This document shows positions 20,049-28,454 of a DNA stretch of 64,000 nucleotides, piece after piece. The number at the start of each line of letters is the position of its first letter. Position 1 is the first letter of the stretch. Source of the stretch: Amylibacter marinus (GTDB lineage Bacteria; Pseudomonadota; Alphaproteobacteria; Rhodobacterales; Rhodobacteraceae); contig NZ_BSNN01000001.1 in the NCBI RefSeq assembly GCF_030160015.1, positions 62,001-126,000 on the forward strand, in the 5' to 3' direction. Both the position numbers and the translations under genes were made by a program. The notes beneath the pieces were generated by a model. It saw nothing but the letters and a program-made list of their open reading frames with translations, made no database searches and was not told the DNA's origin.

Positions 20049-20225
20049 TTATGAAGAGATCGGGTTGTCGATCGCAGAAGAGATTTTGCTTGTGATGCTG
20101 CCGATGCCGTCACGTACGGCGCCAACTGCGATACCGGCTAGGATTACAACACCAGCTGTCAAAACAACCCAGTCTACAGTCACAGCACCGGCTTCGTCTT
20201 GGCGGAATTTCTTAAATAGTTTCAT
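20049..20225 (-). CDS. flp: Flp/Fap-type major pilin
   Basis: 58 residues. ATG at 20225 gives MKLFKKFRQDEAG followed by a 20-residue hydrophobic stretch. The class IVb prepilin cleavage site is after Gly13. The mature protein starts AVTVDWVVLTAG, so positions +5/+6 are Asp-Trp where most Flp pilins have Glu-Tyr. The short tail ends DNPISS. It is the structural subunit of the Tad pilus made by the downstream genes and processed by CpaA. Confidence 0.93.
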   Translation of the reverse strand: MKLFKKFRQDEAGAVTVDWVVLTAGVVILAGIAVGAVRDGIGSITSKISSAIDNPISS

Positions 20226-20569
20226 TTTGGTCACCCTTTTTGTTTACAGCCCACCTAGGTGGGATTTTAAATTAAGCTTACCTTAGCGTAAGCTGTAAAG
20301 AATTAAACGCTTTAGCAGTCTGCGTTCAACTAAGTACAATTAGCCCTTTAATTGAGGCGAGACTATGGCGGCAAAAGGAAAATAATATGAATGGCGGAAA
20401 AAATGACAATATGCTTTAAATACAACACATTAACCATTTTTTACACCTCTATAGGTTGCCGTGTAAGTGTTAAAAAACCTTTTATTTTTCACAATTGAGG
20501 CCTTGAAATCAGGTTTTTCTGGTAAAAAGGATGATTTTTTGCAATTTTAGGGAAAAGGATTTTGGGTGG
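20226..20569. promoter_or_regulatory. Divergent control region of flp and the transglycosylase gene
   Basis: This 344-nt stretch has no credible gene. Reading towards flp there is a TTTACA -35-like box (20295-20300) and TTAATT (20271-20276) 18 bp apart. The spacer is filled by the inverted repeat AGCTTAC-6-GTAAGCT (20276-20295, edges touching both boxes). The perfect palindrome CCCACCTAGGTGGG (20251-20264) lies just downstream, about where the transcript should begin. Towards the other gene there is a CtrA-like TTAA-N7-TTAC (20430-20444). The rest is AT-rich. Confidence 0.5.
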
Positions 20570-21421
20570 ATGTCTCTTTATTTCAGAGTTATTGGCGTAT
20601 TATGCCTGTGTTTTGGTGTGGTCAGCACGGCCCTAGCCCAAGAAACCAGCGCAAAACCGACATTTAAGCGGGTAAAAGTAGAGAATCGCCCGGTTGGATC
20701 CAAAATTAATATCCAAATTGATCCCGAGGAACAGGCCTTGGCCTTGGCCCCGCCAGAAAACCCACGCCCTACAACCCTAATAGAGGATCGTGCACCAGAG
20801 ATTGGTGTCGCACCTGCGCCAGTTGGTGATTTGCAAGATTGGTTTTGGTCTGCACTGTCGCCAGACATTAAGGATGCCGCTTTTGATCGCATGTTGACTG
20901 CATCTCGCCAGATGGGCAATGCGCCAAAAGATTTCTATCAACCCAGCTTGCAATCTTTGCAAACTATAGCGGTAAAATTCGGCAAAGAAATCCTCGTTGG
21001 ATCTTTGGATACGGGGGTGTCGCCGGCACTGATATTAGCCGTGATCGCCGTAGAATCAGCTGGCAAGGTTGATGCCCAAAGCAAAGCAGGCGCAAAGGGG
21101 CTTATGCAATTAATACCTGACACTGCCGCGCGCTTTGGGGTTACAGATAGCAGTGATCCTGCGCAAAACATCGCGGGTGGCGCCGCCTATTTGGGGTGGT
21201 TGCTAAAAGAGTTTGAAAATGATCCGCTGCTTGCTCTTGCGGGATATAATGCGGGCGAAAATGCGGTGAAGAAAAACGGTGCGGTACCACCCTATCCAGA
21301 GACCCGTGCATATGTCCCTAAGGTTGTCGCGGCTTGGATGGTTGCACGAAACCTATGTACCAGCCCACCTGTTCTAGTCACAGAAGCTTGTATTTTTCGC
21401 GCGCAAAGTCTGAAACAATAG
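20570..21421 (+). CDS. Lytic transglycosylase, SLT domain
   Basis: 283 residues. ATG at 20570 is chosen: GGAAAAGGA lies about 10 nt upstream and the N-terminus is a clean signal peptide (cleavage after ALA, about residue 22). ATG at 20531 would add a non-signal extension with no ribosome site. The SLT domain (about 140-265) has the catalytic Glu in AVIAVESAGK, then AGAKGLMQLIPDTA and LALAGYNAGENAV. It cleaves peptidoglycan glycan strands in the periplasm. It is divergent from flp, so it could open the wall for pilus passage, but this is only an inference from position. Confidence 0.9.
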   Translation: MSLYFRVIGVLCLCFGVVSTALAQETSAKPTFKRVKVENRPVGSKINIQIDPEEQALALAPPENPRPTTLIEDRAPEIGVAPAPVGDLQDWFWSALSPDIKDAAFDRMLTASRQMGNAPKDFYQPSLQSLQTIAVKFGKEILVGSLDTGVSPALILAVIAVESAGKVDAQSKAGAKGLMQLIPDTAARFGVTDSSDPAQNIAGGAAYLGWLLKEFENDPLLALAGYNAGENAVKKNGAVPPYPETRAYVPKVVAAWMVARNLCTSPPVLVTEACIFRAQSLKQ

Positions 21422-21498
21422 TAAAAATAAGTATTAACACGCTTGACCCTAGCGGGTTTCAGGGCTTTTTATGCGCAAAATAGTAAAGGTAGAAGAAG

Positions 21499-23448
21499 AT
21501 GGCTAAAGCATTGTGGTCGCCAGACCCTGAAAAAAGTAAAGAAACCCTTTTGTGCAAGTTCGCTGAAAGGGCCAGCACTACATTGGGATTAGAGCTGTCT
21601 GAATACGATGATATTTGGGATTGGTCCGTAAAAGACAAGCCCGCGTTTTGGGGGCAGGTTTGGGATTTCTGCGGTGTGATCGGCAGCAACCCCAAGCCTG
21701 TGTTGGAAAACGAAGCAGATGTGAAAGAGGCGCGGTTCTTTCCACAGGCCCGTTTGAATTATGCTGAAAACCTATTGAAGCGGAAAGGCCCCGAACAGGC
21801 CATCGTGTTTCACGGAGAAGCTGGTGATTTGGTCGTCTGGAGCTGGGATGAGCTGCATGCTCAGGTGTCGTTAATTCAACAGGCGCTACGGGCGGAAAAC
21901 GTAGGCATTGGCGACCGGGTTGCTGGATTTGTGCCAAATTCGCCCTATGCAATCGCGGCGATGCTGGCCACGGCCAGTCTGGGTGCTGTTTGGTCATCTG
22001 GCTCACCTGACTTTGGTTATAACGGTATAAACGATCGGTTTGGTCAGATTGAGCCAAAGGTTTTGTTCGCGGCACAAAAATACCAATACAACGGCAAGGA
22101 ATTTGAGTGTCTTGAAACTGCCGAACGGCTGGCTGATGCGCTCGGGTCTGTGCAAAAGTTGGTGGTTTTCCCTTATGCGGATGAACCTGTTGGCACTTTG
22201 ACAGGTGCAAAATCTGTTAGCTGGGCAGATTTTGGCGCTGAGTTCACTGTCGAACAGGTTGAATATGTGCCCGTGCCATTTGATGCGCCACTGTACATCC
22301 TGTTTTCCTCGGGCACCACGGGTCTGCCAAAATGCATTGTGCATTCTGTTGGCGGTATTCTGCTACAGCACCTTAAAGAGCATCAGCTACATTCGGATAT
22401 TTGCCCTGGAGATCGCTTTTTCTATTTCACCACCTGTGGGTGGATGATGTGGAATTGGCTGGTTTCTGGGCTTGCATCTGGGGCGACGCTAATCTTGTTT
22501 GATGGATCACCCTTTTACCCCGATGGGAATCGGTTGTCGGAAATTGCCGCACAGGAGAAGGTGACGCAGTTTGGCACCTCGGCCAAATATATCGATGCCT
22601 GTGCCAAGGGCGGGATTGCCCCTGCAAAAGCGGGTGGGTTAGACGCGCTACGCACCATTTTTTCAACGGGATCCCCCCTAGCGCCGGATAGCTTTGATTA
22701 TATTTACCGCGATTGGAAAGCGGATGTTTGTTTGTCTTCTATCGCGGGGGGCACCGACATTTGCGGCTGTTTCACGGGTGGTAGCCCCATTAGCCCAGTT
22801 TATCGTGGCCAGTGCCAGAAGCGGCTATTGGGGATGGATGTTCAGGTGTTTGATGATCAAGGACAAGCTCAGGGAACGGGGGCAGGAGAGTTAGTCTGTG
22901 TTGGGCCACATCCCTCACAGCCCGTCGGGTTTTGGAATGATCCAGATGGTTCTCGATACCACAACGCCTATTTTGCCAAATTTGAGAATGTTTGGCATCA
23001 TGGCGATTTTGTTGAAATTACACCCGAAGGTGGCGCCATTTTCCATGGCCGGTCTGATGCGGTCTTGAATCCGGGTGGGGTACGCATAGGGACGGCGGAA
23101 ATTTACCGTCAGGTAGAGCGCGTTGAGCAGGTCTTGGAGGCTATGGTTATTGGACAGACTTGGGACAATGATGTTCGTGTGGTGCTGTTTGTGCGCCTGC
23201 GCGAGGGCGTAGCTTTGGATGATAGTCTGAAAAAACGTATTAAAAGCGAGATCCGCACCCATGCCACGCCGCGCCACGTGCCTGCTATTATCATTGCCGT
23301 TGATGATATCCCGCGGACAAAATCCGGCAAGATCACGGAATTGGCCGTGCGGGATGTGGTGCATGGAAGAGCTGTGAAAAACACAGGAAGCATGGCAAAT
23401 CCTGAGGCACTTGCGCTGTTTGAGGATCTGCCAGAACTGGCGGTCTAG
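21499..23448 (+). CDS. Acetoacetyl-CoA synthetase
   Basis: 649 residues of the ANL superfamily. The N-terminal cap ends near residue 95. The AMP/ATP motif is LFSSGTTGLPKCIVH (about 270-284), with the WMMWNWLVSG block typical of acetoacetate and acetate ligases. The C-terminal domain has the catalytic lysine in IPRTKSGKITELAV. It activates acetoacetate to acetoacetyl-CoA using ATP, allowing use of ketone bodies or polyhydroxybutyrate breakdown products. The gene stands alone with a strong terminator after it. Propionyl- or acetyl-CoA ligase is less likely given the length and N-terminal pattern. Confidence 0.9.
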   Translation: MAKALWSPDPEKSKETLLCKFAERASTTLGLELSEYDDIWDWSVKDKPAFWGQVWDFCGVIGSNPKPVLENEADVKEARFFPQARLNYAENLLKRKGPEQAIVFHGEAGDLVVWSWDELHAQVSLIQQALRAENVGIGDRVAGFVPNSPYAIAAMLATASLGAVWSSGSPDFGYNGINDRFGQIEPKVLFAAQKYQYNGKEFECLETAERLADALGSVQKLVVFPYADEPVGTLTGAKSVSWADFGAEFTVEQVEYVPVPFDAPLYILFSSGTTGLPKCIVHSVGGILLQHLKEHQLHSDICPGDRFFYFTTCGWMMWNWLVSGLASGATLILFDGSPFYPDGNRLSEIAAQEKVTQFGTSAKYIDACAKGGIAPAKAGGLDALRTIFSTGSPLAPDSFDYIYRDWKADVCLSSIAGGTDICGCFTGGSPISPVYRGQCQKRLLGMDVQVFDDQGQAQGTGAGELVCVGPHPSQPVGFWNDPDGSRYHNAYFAKFENVWHHGDFVEITPEGGAIFHGRSDAVLNPGGVRIGTAEIYRQVERVEQVLEAMVIGQTWDNDVRVVLFVRLREGVALDDSLKKRIKSEIRTHATPRHVPAIIIAVDDIPRTKSGKITELAVRDVVHGRAVKNTGSMANPEALALFEDLPELAV

Positions 23449-23467
23449 ATCTGTAAAACCTTGCGAG

Positions 23468-23499
23468 ACCCCGTTTAGCAATGCTAAGCGGGGTTTTTT
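23468..23499 (+). terminator. Rho-independent terminator after the acetoacetyl-CoA synthetase gene
   Basis: ACCCCGTTTAG and CTAAGCGGGGT pair as an 11-bp stem (one G-U) with a CAATG loop, followed by six T. It lies 19 nt after the stop codon. Confidence 0.93.
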
Positions 23500-23521
23500 A
23501 TGCCGTATTTAGGAGTGTCAA

Positions 23522-23881
23522 ATGGGATATATCACACGAGAATTTCGACGTGTAGGAACACGCCTGATCAATACTTATGATGGTATCGCGATTACTCTAA
23601 AAGACGAGGCAAGCTTTGCACAATGGATTGGCGTGAATATCGCCTCGTGGGTTTTGATGTGTTTTGTCGAAATGACCAGTATCGAACGGATTGTTATTAT
23701 CGTGCTGGGGTTGATGATATTGGTAATGGAGCTGTTGAACACCGGCATTGAGGCCGCGATTGATCGCATCGGCCCTGAAATTCATCCCCTTAGCAAAAAG
23801 GCCAAGGATGCAGGATGTGCAGCGGTAGCGATAATGGCTCTAGCTGGGCTAGTTTCATGGGCTATTATTTTGCTGGATTAG
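23522..23881 (+). CDS. dgkA: Diacylglycerol kinase (DgkA type)
   Basis: 119 residues with three membrane helices. The family signature is clear: the ELLNTGIEAAIDRI active-site helix followed by HPLSKKAKDAGCAAVA. The enzyme phosphorylates diacylglycerol to phosphatidic acid in the inner membrane and recycles lipid left from envelope sugar transfer. The start has AGGAG about 7 nt upstream. Its end overlaps the end of the convergent small gene by 17 nt. Confidence 0.95.
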   Translation: MGYITREFRRVGTRLINTYDGIAITLKDEASFAQWIGVNIASWVLMCFVEMTSIERIVIIVLGLMILVMELLNTGIEAAIDRIGPEIHPLSKKAKDAGCAAVAIMALAGLVSWAIILLD

Positions 23882-24119
23882 TGGCCGGTGGTGGCGCAAT
23901 TTGGTAACTGCCTTCGGGCAGATCAAGGGCCGCGGCTAGATCACGCATTTGGCCTGGTGATAGGGTGATGCGCATAACTGTATCGGTATGTGGATCAACC
24001 TGTTCGACCGTAATACAGGAGGCAAAGGCGTTTATCGTAACATCCTCGGAGAGTGGCGCTGCGCCCTCATCAATCAATGTTATTACGGTTGCGTCAAATT
24101 CGTGCTCGATTGTAAACAT
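23865..24119 (-). CDS. Small conserved hypothetical protein
   Basis: 84 residues, acidic, with no membrane segment. The sequence opens with MFTIEHEFDATVITLIDEG and ends in a Pro/Ala tail. I recall close relatives in other Rhodobacteraceae but no function. The ribosome site is weak. It runs head to head with the Impact-family gene at 24168 and tail to tail with dgkA. Confidence 0.65.
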   Translation of the reverse strand: MFTIEHEFDATVITLIDEGAAPLSEDVTINAFASCITVEQVDPHTDTVMRITLSPGQMRDLAAALDLPEGSYQIAPPPATNPAK

Positions 24120-24167
24120 AGGCCTAGGCTAGCGCAGGGCGCTACCGCGTGCAAGCAGGAGGTACGC

Positions 24168-24518
24168 ATGAAGCAAATCATGGGTGTGCTAAATGATCGT
24201 GGATCCAAATACGCCGTCAGCGGTGGCGTGGTCTGTGATCGTGCCGAGGCTAAGGCATTTATAAAACATCTTAAGAAGAGTAAGAAATTCGCCAAAGCCA
24301 CTCATAATACTTGGGGCGTTATTCTTAGCGATGGCACGCAGGTTAAAAACGATGACGGCGAAACGGGTGCAGGGGCTGTGATCTTGCGGATGTTAGAACG
24401 CCAGAATGTCACGGATGAAATAATTGTGGTGACGCGCTGGTATGGGGGGGTGCATCTCGGCGGGGATCGGTTTCGCCATGTGCAGACCTGTGTGCGGGCC
24501 TATTTTAGCGAAGGCTAG
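24168..24518 (+). CDS. Impact/YigZ-family N-terminal domain protein
   Basis: 116 residues from the ATG at 24168, with a strong AGGAGG 5 nt upstream; longer in-frame starts lack this. The domain contains AKATHNTWGVIL, NDDGETGAGAVIL and the signature VTRWYGGVHLGGDRFRHV of the UPF0029/Impact family. It is shorter than full YigZ (about 200 residues), lacking the C-terminal ferredoxin-like domain. Family roles are linked to translation control and ribosome association. The substrate here is unknown. Confidence 0.85.
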   Translation: MKQIMGVLNDRGSKYAVSGGVVCDRAEAKAFIKHLKKSKKFAKATHNTWGVILSDGTQVKNDDGETGAGAVILRMLERQNVTDEIIVVTRWYGGVHLGGDRFRHVQTCVRAYFSEG

Positions 24519-25183
24519 AATAAATTCGGCAAGCCTGTCTGGGAATAATAGATCGCAAAATAAAAACAAGAAGAGGCGGCCAATACAAAGCCGTGCCAGA
24601 TAGCCACGGAATACCGCAGTGTATCCCACCGATAAAATATGACGCCAATGGTATAGGTCAACCCGCCAAGAATGACCAAAGCAACGCAATAGGGTGGCAT
24701 CGTTTGAAATAGTGGCCAGACCAATGCAAGGCTGAGCCAGCCCAGTGCCAGATACAATAGGGTAGAGCGCCAATTGGGGGTGGACCAATAAAACAGCTTC
24801 CACACCACCCCAAACAGCGCCGTCGCCCAGACCACACCTAGGATGAAATAGCTAAACCCTGTGCCGATGATGACAACCAGCGGTGTATATGTCCCCGCGA
24901 TCTTCAGGAATATACCTGCATGATCCATGCGGCGAAACAGCGGCCGAAAATGTTCTACAGGGGTAAAGTGATAGGCGGCCGATGCGCAAAAAGCAAAAAT
25001 CATACATAGGGCGTATATCCAAGCGGCCATGATTTTATCAATGCTACCTGTGCTCAGGACAATGCTGATTAGCATCATGGTTCCCAGTATCGATCCCACT
25101 ACTCCTACCAAATGCATTGTGCCATCCGCGACGCGCTCTGGCGGGGTGTAGGGGGGGTAATAGTCTGGATGATTGGGGCTCAT
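24515..25183 (-). CDS. PAQR / haemolysin III family membrane protein
   Basis: 222 residues from the ATG at 25183; an upstream ATG at 25213 is possible. Seven membrane helices fit the pattern. Family zinc-site landmarks are visible: SAAYHFTP (about 80-87), RMDHAGIF and a C-terminal IWHGFVLAAS. Bacterial members (YqfA/TrhA) affect membrane-lipid homeostasis, and the old name haemolysin III rests on one early report. The gene end overlaps the Impact gene end by 4 nt. Confidence 0.88.
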   Translation of the reverse strand: MSPNHPDYYPPYTPPERVADGTMHLVGVVGSILGTMMLISIVLSTGSIDKIMAAWIYALCMIFAFCASAAYHFTPVEHFRPLFRRMDHAGIFLKIAGTYTPLVVIIGTGFSYFILGVVWATALFGVVWKLFYWSTPNWRSTLLYLALGWLSLALVWPLFQTMPPYCVALVILGGLTYTIGVIFYRWDTLRYSVAIWHGFVLAASSCFYFAIYYSQTGLPNLF

Positions 25184-25306
25184 GGGATCCGTGGGGCTGG
25201 GTATGGTTAACACGACTGACCCTAGGGTAGCATGAAATTGTTAAACCTGTGTAACATAGGCGTTAGCGGTAGGCCTATGTCGGTCAAATACCAGAAAACA
25301 CGATAT

Positions 25307-26686
25307 CTAATTAATAACACCCCACAGATCATACTCACTCGCCTCATCAACCTCAACATTCACAATATCGCCAACGGCAATCGCATCCGTGCCCTCGTCG
25401 ATAAACAGGTTCCCATCAATCTCGGGCGCATCGGCCTTGGTTCTGCATGTGGCAATCCCATCTGCATCGATATCATCCACAATTACATCCATGCGGGTGC
25501 CGATCTTAGCGGCCAGCTTTGCCTCGGAAATCGCCTGAGATTTCTCCATAAAGCGGTTCCAGCGGTCTTGCTTGATCTCGTCGTCCACATGATCGGGCAG
25601 GGTGTTTGAGCGTGCGCCATCCACGTTTTCATACTGAAAACAGCCAACGCGATCCAGCTGGGCCTCGTCTAGCCAATCCAGCAGGTGCTGGAATTCGGCC
25701 TCGGTTTCGCCTGGATACCCGACAATAAACGTGGATCGCAATGTGATATCAGGGCATGCCTCGCGCCAAGCGGCTATTTCGGCCAATGTGTTGGATGATT
25801 TCGCAGGCCGCGCCATACGCTTCAGCACATCTGGGTGGCTGTGTTGAAACGGGATATCCATATAGGGCAGAATGTTATTTGAGTGATCCGCCATCAAGGG
25901 GATCAGATCGCGTACGTGTGGGTATGGGTAGACATAGTGCAGACGCACCCATGCCCCAAGGGAACCCAGATCACGGGTTAGGTCAGTGATATGGGCGCGG
26001 TGATCGCGCTCGACTTTGTGTTTGATATCCACACCATATGCAGATGTATCCTGTGAAATTACCAACAGCTCGCGCACGCCAGCATCGACCAGTTTCTCAG
26101 CTTCACGTAGTACCGCATGTGCTGGGCGCGATTGCAGACGACCGCGCATATCTGGGATGATGCAGAATTTGCATTTGTGGTTACAGCCCTCTGATATTTT
26201 CAAATAGCTATAATGACGAGGGGTCAGAGATACGCCGCTGGCAGGTAGAAGATCAACAAAGGGGTCGGGGCTGGGGGGGACGGCGGAATGCACCGCATCT
26301 AGCACCTGCTCGTATTGGTGTGGGCCTGTGACAGCCAAAACCGATGGGTGGGTTCCACGGATGTAATCTTCTTCCGCCCCGAGGCAGCCGGTGACAATAA
26401 CCTTGCCGTTTTTAGCCAAGGCTTCACCGATGGCATCAAGGCTTTCGGCCTTGGCGCTGTCTAGAAAACCGCAGGTGTTTACGATCACTGCTTCGGCACC
26501 AGTATAATCAGGGCTGATGGCATAGCCCTCGGCGCGTAGACGGGTCAGGATGCGTTCTGAATCCACCAAAGCCTTGGGGCATCCAAGGCTGACCATGCCA
26601 ACTTTGGGCTGGCCTGCGCGGGGTGTTTCGCTGATGCGGGCAGAGGGGGCTAGGTCGGGGCGTAGGTTTGGCGGGTTCTGGCTCAT
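25307..26686 (-). CDS. rimO: RimO, ribosomal protein S12 methylthiotransferase
   Basis: 459 residues. The N-terminal UPF0004 domain has the three cluster cysteines in [20 protein letters not shown] and [10 protein letters not shown]. The radical-SAM motif CNHKCKFC sits near residue 168. A C-terminal TRAM domain ends with SEYDLWG. RimO uses two iron-sulphur clusters to add a methylthio group to the S12 aspartate. RimO, not MiaB, is indicated by CPKALVDSE at the N-terminus and the DLWG end. Confidence 0.95.
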   Translation of the reverse strand: MSQNPPNLRPDLAPSARISETPRAGQPKVGMVSLGCPKALVDSERILTRLRAEGYAISPDYTGAEAVIVNTCGFLDSAKAESLDAIGEALAKNGKVIVTGCLGAEEDYIRGTHPSVLAVTGPHQYEQVLDAVHSAVPPSPDPFVDLLPASGVSLTPRHYSYLKISEGCNHKCKFCIIPDMRGRLQSRPAHAVLREAEKLVDAGVRELLVISQDTSAYGVDIKHKVERDHRAHITDLTRDLGSLGAWVRLHYVYPYPHVRDLIPLMADHSNNILPYMDIPFQHSHPDVLKRMARPAKSSNTLAEIAAWREACPDITLRSTFIVGYPGETEAEFQHLLDWLDEAQLDRVGCFQYENVDGARSNTLPDHVDDEIKQDRWNRFMEKSQAISEAKLAAKIGTRMDVIVDDIDADGIATCRTKADAPEIDGNLFIDEGTDAIAVGDIVNVEVDEASEYDLWGVIN

Positions 26687-26727
26687 GCGCCTCCTATAGA
26701 GGAACGCGGATCAGAGGGGAAGGCGCA

Positions 26728-27519
26728 TCACCTGAATTTTGGCGCGCGCTTGCCCATGCTTGCAGCGACCATTTCCATTTGATTAGGGGTTGCGATGATC
26801 TTTGACTGTAGGGTTGCCTCTAGCTGTAGCGCGTTGGGGGTGGCCCAAGCTGTGCGGGCGAGCTTTTTGGCGTCGCGCAGGGTGTCGGGCGAGCGCTGAG
26901 ACAGAAGCTGTGCAAATTCCAATGCCTCGGCATATGGATCATTGGCTATGCGGGTCGCAAGCCCCATTTGCAGGGTCTCATCTGCGTCCAAGGTTCGGCC
27001 GGTCATCATCAAATCCATTGCTTGGTCTTCGCGGATTAGGCGTGGTAGCGATTGGGTAACACCCATATCGGGGATCAGTCCCCATTTGGCCTCGAGCAGA
27101 CCGAAACGAGCATCAGGGGCGATAAACCTAAAATCAGCCCCAAGCGCCAATTGAGCCCCCGCCCCGAGCGCGTAGCCTTGAATCGCGGCAATCACCGGTA
27201 CATCCAATTGGCCCCAAATGGTGGTAGGAGCTTGGAAAAAATTACCAATCTCTGGAGTAATTTGGGTTGATAGCCGCTTGTGAATTGCATCCATATCGCC
27301 GACGGCCCCCATCAAATCACCTAAATCGATGCCCGCGCAAAATGTGTCACCTGCACCGATCAGAATAATCGCCCTAAGCTCTGTGTTAGAACTGAGATGT
27401 TGGCCAACATCATAAAGCTCGCGCATCATGTCAAAAGACATCGCGTTTTTTTGTTGGGGACGATTTAGGGTAACGCGTGCAATATCGTCTGTGATTTCGG
27501 TTGTTAGGGTCTGTGTCAT
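26728..27519 (-). CDS. Enoyl-CoA hydratase/isomerase (crotonase) family protein
   Basis: 263 residues from the ATG at 27519 (MTQTLTTEITDDIARVTLN); the longer in-frame start lacks sense. The oxyanion-hole segments are AGIDLGDLMG and IQGYALGAGAQLALGADF. Of the two hydratase glutamates, the second is kept (FGLLEAKWGLIPDMG) while the first position is Gln in GAGAQL. So it may act as an isomerase or other crotonase, not as a simple hydratase. Substrate unknown. It ends 41 nt upstream of the rimO start, on the minus strand. Confidence 0.85.
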   Translation of the reverse strand: MTQTLTTEITDDIARVTLNRPQQKNAMSFDMMRELYDVGQHLSSNTELRAIILIGAGDTFCAGIDLGDLMGAVGDMDAIHKRLSTQITPEIGNFFQAPTTIWGQLDVPVIAAIQGYALGAGAQLALGADFRFIAPDARFGLLEAKWGLIPDMGVTQSLPRLIREDQAMDLMMTGRTLDADETLQMGLATRIANDPYAEALEFAQLLSQRSPDTLRDAKKLARTAWATPNALQLEATLQSKIIATPNQMEMVAASMGKRAPKFR

Positions 27520-27582
27520 GGGCCAAGTAGGCCTGATTTGGCGCTGTTGGGCAAGGTGCGAGATCAAATGACGTTGGGTGGC

Positions 27583-28359
27583 TTATTTCGTTTGCATTTT
27601 GTCGGTAATCTTTAGAACCATTCGGCGGGGTAGGAATGGTATGATCCAATTCAACATAAAACCAAGCGCAAATTCATTCACTATTACCAATTTACCCGCC
27701 ATCATTGCGTCATAGCCTATTTTGGCCACTTGCGGAGCGGTTGCGCCCTTTTGCTTGACTAATCCGGTGCCTTCTAGGGCCGCAACCTGTGCAAATTCCG
27801 TATGCACATATCCCGGGCAAAGAACCGTTGAGGTTACCCCGTGGGGGCGCATTTCATGATCAATGGCTTGGCTAAAGCTGTTGACGAAAGCTTTGGTTGC
27901 AAAATAGGTGGCCTGCTGTGGCCCAGGAATAAATCCAGCGGTAGAGCCAACGTGCAACATTTTCCCCGCGCCCTGTGATTTCATATCCTTACCGATCAGA
28001 TGAGTCAGAGCGACCAGCGCAGCAACGTTCAGATCAATCATTGCCAGATCATCGCCTAAGTCGCGTGCGAGAAAGGTACCGTGACCGCCGAAACCTGCGT
28101 TGTTAACGAGGATATCCACCTGCGTGTCCAGATTTTTCACCTTGGCGTAGAGTTGTTGCGCGCCATCCGAGTTGCCTAGATCATTTTCGATAACGGTAAC
28201 GCGTATGCCGTATTTGGCTTCCAGTTCGCCCTTTAGTGCATCCAATGCTGGTTTTCGCCGTGCGGTGATGATCAAATCCCCCCCCTGTTGCGCGTGATAT
28301 TCTGCCAATGCACGCCCAATTCCAGATGATGCGCCGGTAACAAGTGCTGTATTTGCCAT
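27583..28359 (-). CDS. Short-chain dehydrogenase/reductase
   Basis: 258 residues. The cofactor motif TGASSGIG is at about 8-15, followed by NNAGFGG. The catalytic Ser (GSTAGF) and YFATK are present. The C-terminus is hydrophobic (LNWIIPFLPRRMV). It is of the classical SDR type related to YqjQ/DltE-like reductases; the substrate cannot be read. It is transcribed away from a TetR regulator whose operator covers both promoters, so it is the likely target of that regulator. Confidence 0.9.
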   Translation of the reverse strand: MANTALVTGASSGIGRALAEYHAQQGGDLIITARRKPALDALKGELEAKYGIRVTVIENDLGNSDGAQQLYAKVKNLDTQVDILVNNAGFGGHGTFLARDLGDDLAMIDLNVAALVALTHLIGKDMKSQGAGKMLHVGSTAGFIPGPQQATYFATKAFVNSFSQAIDHEMRPHGVTSTVLCPGYVHTEFAQVAALEGTGLVKQKGATAPQVAKIGYDAMMAGKLVIVNEFALGFMLNWIIPFLPRRMVLKITDKMQTK

Positions 28360-28386
28360 TTGCTGTCCCTTGATGTTGTTCTTGGG

Positions 28387-28448
28387 AGTATAACTCGGAA
28401 AAAGGGAGTGTCAACACTTGTTGACAAAAGCTTGATCGTGTTTATCCT
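28387..28448. promoter_or_regulatory. Back-to-back promoters and operator between SDR and TetR genes
   Basis: The inverted repeat GTCAACA-ct-TGTTGAC lies at 28410-28425. Its right arm provides TTGACA (28421-28426), which with TATCCT (28443-28448) at 16-bp spacing drives the tetR gene. Its left arm, read on the minus strand, provides TTGACA (28409-28414), which with TATACT (28387-28392), also at 16 bp, drives the SDR gene. One bound repressor would block both -35 boxes. Confidence 0.8.
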
Positions 28449-28454
28449 GTCGCT

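Noticed and set aside
21445-21471. Possible terminator after the transglycosylase gene
   Set aside because: Only a CCCT/AGGG stem of four pairs precedes the T run, too weak to call.
21578-22210. 210-codon minus-strand frame inside the acetoacetyl-CoA synthetase gene
   Set aside because: It mirrors a clear enzyme and has His/Arg/Gln-rich shadow composition.
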